In this document: positions 5,417-6,755 of the stretch, one piece after another
How positions within the stretch are numbered: the stretch's first letter is position 1
Layout: each line of letters begins with the position of its first letter
NCBI GenBank assembly: GCA_964471945.1
Contig: CAYYIJ010000107.1
Location: 1 to 6,755 of the forward strand
DNA: 6,755 nt
Origin: JASEHD01 sp964471945
GTDB taxonomy: Bacteria; Bacteroidota; Ignavibacteria; UBA10030; SZUA-254
Direction: 5' to 3'
Made by a program: the position numbers and the translations under genes
The notes under the pieces: model-generated
What the model was told of the DNA's origin: nothing
The model's database searches: none
The model's input: only the letters and a program-made list of their open reading frames with translations

Positions 5417-6714
5417 AAGTTCTTGTAATTGGTTCTGGCGGTCGTGAGCATGCACTTGTTTGGAAAATCAAACAAAGTTCGCTGGTAACAGAGCTTTATT
5501 GTGCGCCCGGGAATGCCGGTATCGCTTCCATCGCCGAAATAGTGCGGATTAAATCATCCGAGTTGAATGCTTTGCTGCTATTTGCTAAGGCATCGAAAAT
5601 CGATCTCACGATTGTAGGACCCGAGCAGCCGTTAGTCGAGGGGATTGTGGATTTGTTCGAATCGAATGGATTAAGAATTTTTGGTCCATCCAAAGCTGCC
5701 GCAGAGTTGGAAGGGAGCAAAGTATTCGCGAAACAATTCATGAAGATGTACAATATCCCAACAGCAGAGTTCCGCTCGTTCAATATTACCGAAAGATTCG
5801 ATGCGGAGAGGTATATCAACGAAATACCTGTTCCAATAGTTATTAAAGCCGATGGCTTAGCGGCTGGCAAGGGTGTTTCTGTATGCGAAACTAAAGAGCA
5901 AGCACTCGAAGCGCTTGATTTGATGTTTGCACAAAAAGTATTTGGTGAAGCCGGTGCAAAGGTTGTGATAGAAGAATATCTTGTTGGTGAAGAAGCATCC
6001 GTTTTTGCGTTAACAGATGGAAAAGATTTCGTGCTTCTTTCACCTGCTCAAGATCATAAAAGAATCCTTGACAGCGATAAAGGAAAAAATACAGGTGGCA
6101 TGGGAGCTTATGCACCAGCACCGATTGTAACAGAAGATATATTGAATAGGGTAAAGAGAGATATCATCCGACCTACGCTTTTGGGGATGGCAAAAGAAGG
6201 ACGCACATACAAAGGTTGTTTGTATGTTGGCTTGATGCTAACTGAAACTGGTCCAAAGGTTGTGGAGTATAACTGTCGTTTTGGTGATCCTGAAACGCAG
6301 GTTGTTCTCCCACTTGTCGGTGAGGATATTGTAAGAATAATGATTGAAATTGCCGATGGGAAACTCTCGACTACAAAATTGAAACTTAAAAATGATTCGG
6401 CAGTTTGTGTTGTAATTGCCTCAGGCGGTTATCCCGATAGTTACGAGGTTGATAAACAGATTTTTGGATTAGATACTGTCGTTGATAAAGATGTTGTTGT
6501 TTTTCATGCGGGAACGAAGTATAATAAAGATGTTACTGTTACTTCAGGTGGTCGTGTTCTTGGTGTTACAGCTTTCGGAAGTGATTTAGAAGGAACGATT
6601 GACAAAGCGTATAGAGCTGTTGAGAAAATTACATTCGATGGTGCATACTATCGTAGTGATATTGGTAAGAAAGGAATTGAACAAATGAAGAAAATATCTA
6701 ACAGAGACTTCTGA
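5413..6714 (+). CDS. purD: Phosphoribosylamine--glycine ligase (GAR synthetase)
   Basis: PurD catalyses the second step of de novo purine synthesis: phosphoribosylamine, glycine and ATP give glycinamide ribonucleotide, ADP and phosphate. The protein has 433 residues, close to the usual 420-435, and looks complete. The N-terminal domain starts MKVLVIGSGGREHAL (1-15), with APGNAG (31-36) and VGPEQPLVEGI (68-78). The ATP-grasp domain has GPSKAAAELEGSKVFAK (91-107), VIKADGLAAGKGV (143-155), NTGGMGAYAPAP (226-237) and EYNCRFGDPETQ (285-296), the last carrying metal and ATP ligands. The C-terminal domain has IASGGYP (335-341), VFHAGT (363-368), GGRVLGVTA (379-387) and YRSDIG (413-418). The start codon overlaps the glycosyltransferase stop. 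GGTGA at 5404-5408 gives a partial SD site, 4 bases before the ATG. Other purine genes are not in the window. Confidence 0.98.
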   Translation: MKVLVIGSGGREHALVWKIKQSSLVTELYCAPGNAGIASIAEIVRIKSSELNALLLFAKASKIDLTIVGPEQPLVEGIVDLFESNGLRIFGPSKAAAELEGSKVFAKQFMKMYNIPTAEFRSFNITERFDAERYINEIPVPIVIKADGLAAGKGVSVCETKEQALEALDLMFAQKVFGEAGAKVVIEEYLVGEEASVFALTDGKDFVLLSPAQDHKRILDSDKGKNTGGMGAYAPAPIVTEDILNRVKRDIIRPTLLGMAKEGRTYKGCLYVGLMLTETGPKVVEYNCRFGDPETQVVLPLVGEDIVRIMIEIADGKLSTTKLKLKNDSAVCVVIASGGYPDSYEVDKQIFGLDTVVDKDVVVFHAGTKYNKDVTVTSGGRVLGVTAFGSDLEGTIDKAYRAVEKITFDGAYYRSDIGKKGIEQMKKISNRDF

Positions 6715-6732
6715 AAAATCACCCAAAGGGTC

Positions 6733-6753
6733 ACCCTGAATTCATTTCAGGGT
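6733..6753 (+). terminator. Perfect 8-bp hairpin after purD (terminator or dispersed palindromic repeat)
   Basis: The arms ACCCTGAA (6733-6740) and TTCAGGGT (6746-6753) pair perfectly around a 5-base loop (TTCAT), 18 bases after the purD stop. A shorter overlapping palindrome, ACCC-AAA-GGGT (6721-6731), lies just before it, and its GGGT can pair instead with the ACCC at 6733. The U-tract expected for an intrinsic terminator is not visible, because the window ends 2 bases after the stem. From general memory, similar TCACCCTGAA...TTCAGGGTCT palindromes occur as dispersed repeats in several bacterial genomes. I cannot check that here. Confidence 0.55.
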
Positions 6754-6755
6754 CT

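Noticed and set aside
5496..5870. 124-codon open frame on the - strand inside purD
   Set aside because: It is antisense to the conserved ATP-grasp region of purD; the frame is open because of the codon pattern of the real gene. The shorter antisense frames in the peptidase, methyltransferase 1 and purD genes were rejected for the same reason.
1..6755. CRISPR arrays, tRNA or rRNA genes, insertion sequences, riboswitches
   Set aside because: No regularly spaced repeats, no tRNA-like cloverleaf arms, no transposase frames with terminal repeats, and no non-coding stretch longer than about 75 bases that could hold a riboswitch.

Overview
The window carries a compact restriction-modification (RM) cassette (76-2996) next to a run of housekeeping and envelope-type genes (3021-6714). 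All genes are on the + strand and there is almost no intergenic DNA. The organism looks like a moderately AT-rich bacterium. The dense packing, the lack of a clear Shine-Dalgarno (SD) site before the peptidase and glycosyltransferase genes, and the GGGT/ACCC-type palindrome after purD would fit the Bacteroidota/Ignavibacteria (FCB) neighbourhood. That placement is an impression with low confidence; no rRNA or other phylogenetic marker was available.

Layout: 3-62 may be the last codons of an upstream gene. 76-1377 encodes an amino-methyltransferase of the N4-cytosine/N6-adenine DNA class (DPFMGSGTT, SPPY). 1374-2057 encodes a PD-(D/E)XK endonuclease with a K-x3-RER signature, typical of CCGG/CCNGG-cutting enzymes (Ecl18kI, PspGI, BsaWI-like). 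2072-2326 encodes an 84-residue lysine-rich protein that I do not recognise. 2298-2996 encodes a second, minimal DNA methyltransferase (DPMAGSGTT, DSPY) whose start lies inside the small gene. These four genes overlap or are 14 bp apart, so they are probably one operon: two methyltransferases protect the host DNA, one nuclease cuts unmodified DNA, and the small protein has an unknown role.

3021-4109 is an M24-family Xaa-Pro aminopeptidase with all metal ligands. 4139-5416 is a GT-B glycosyltransferase. 5413-6714 is purD (GAR synthetase, purine biosynthesis). The last two share an ATGA stop/start overlap. A perfect 8-bp hairpin follows purD and runs to the window edge; it is a terminator or a dispersed palindromic repeat.

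The RM cassette is visibly richer in A+T than the downstream genes: two hand-counted 60-base lines in the RM genes are 27% G+C, against 42% in the peptidase gene and 50% in purD. Three of its four genes also have clear SD sites. Both points suggest that the cassette was acquired horizontally. The most unusual content is the one-nuclease/two-methyltransferase architecture with divergent catalytic tetrapeptides and an unrecognised small protein between the nuclease and the second methyltransferase.
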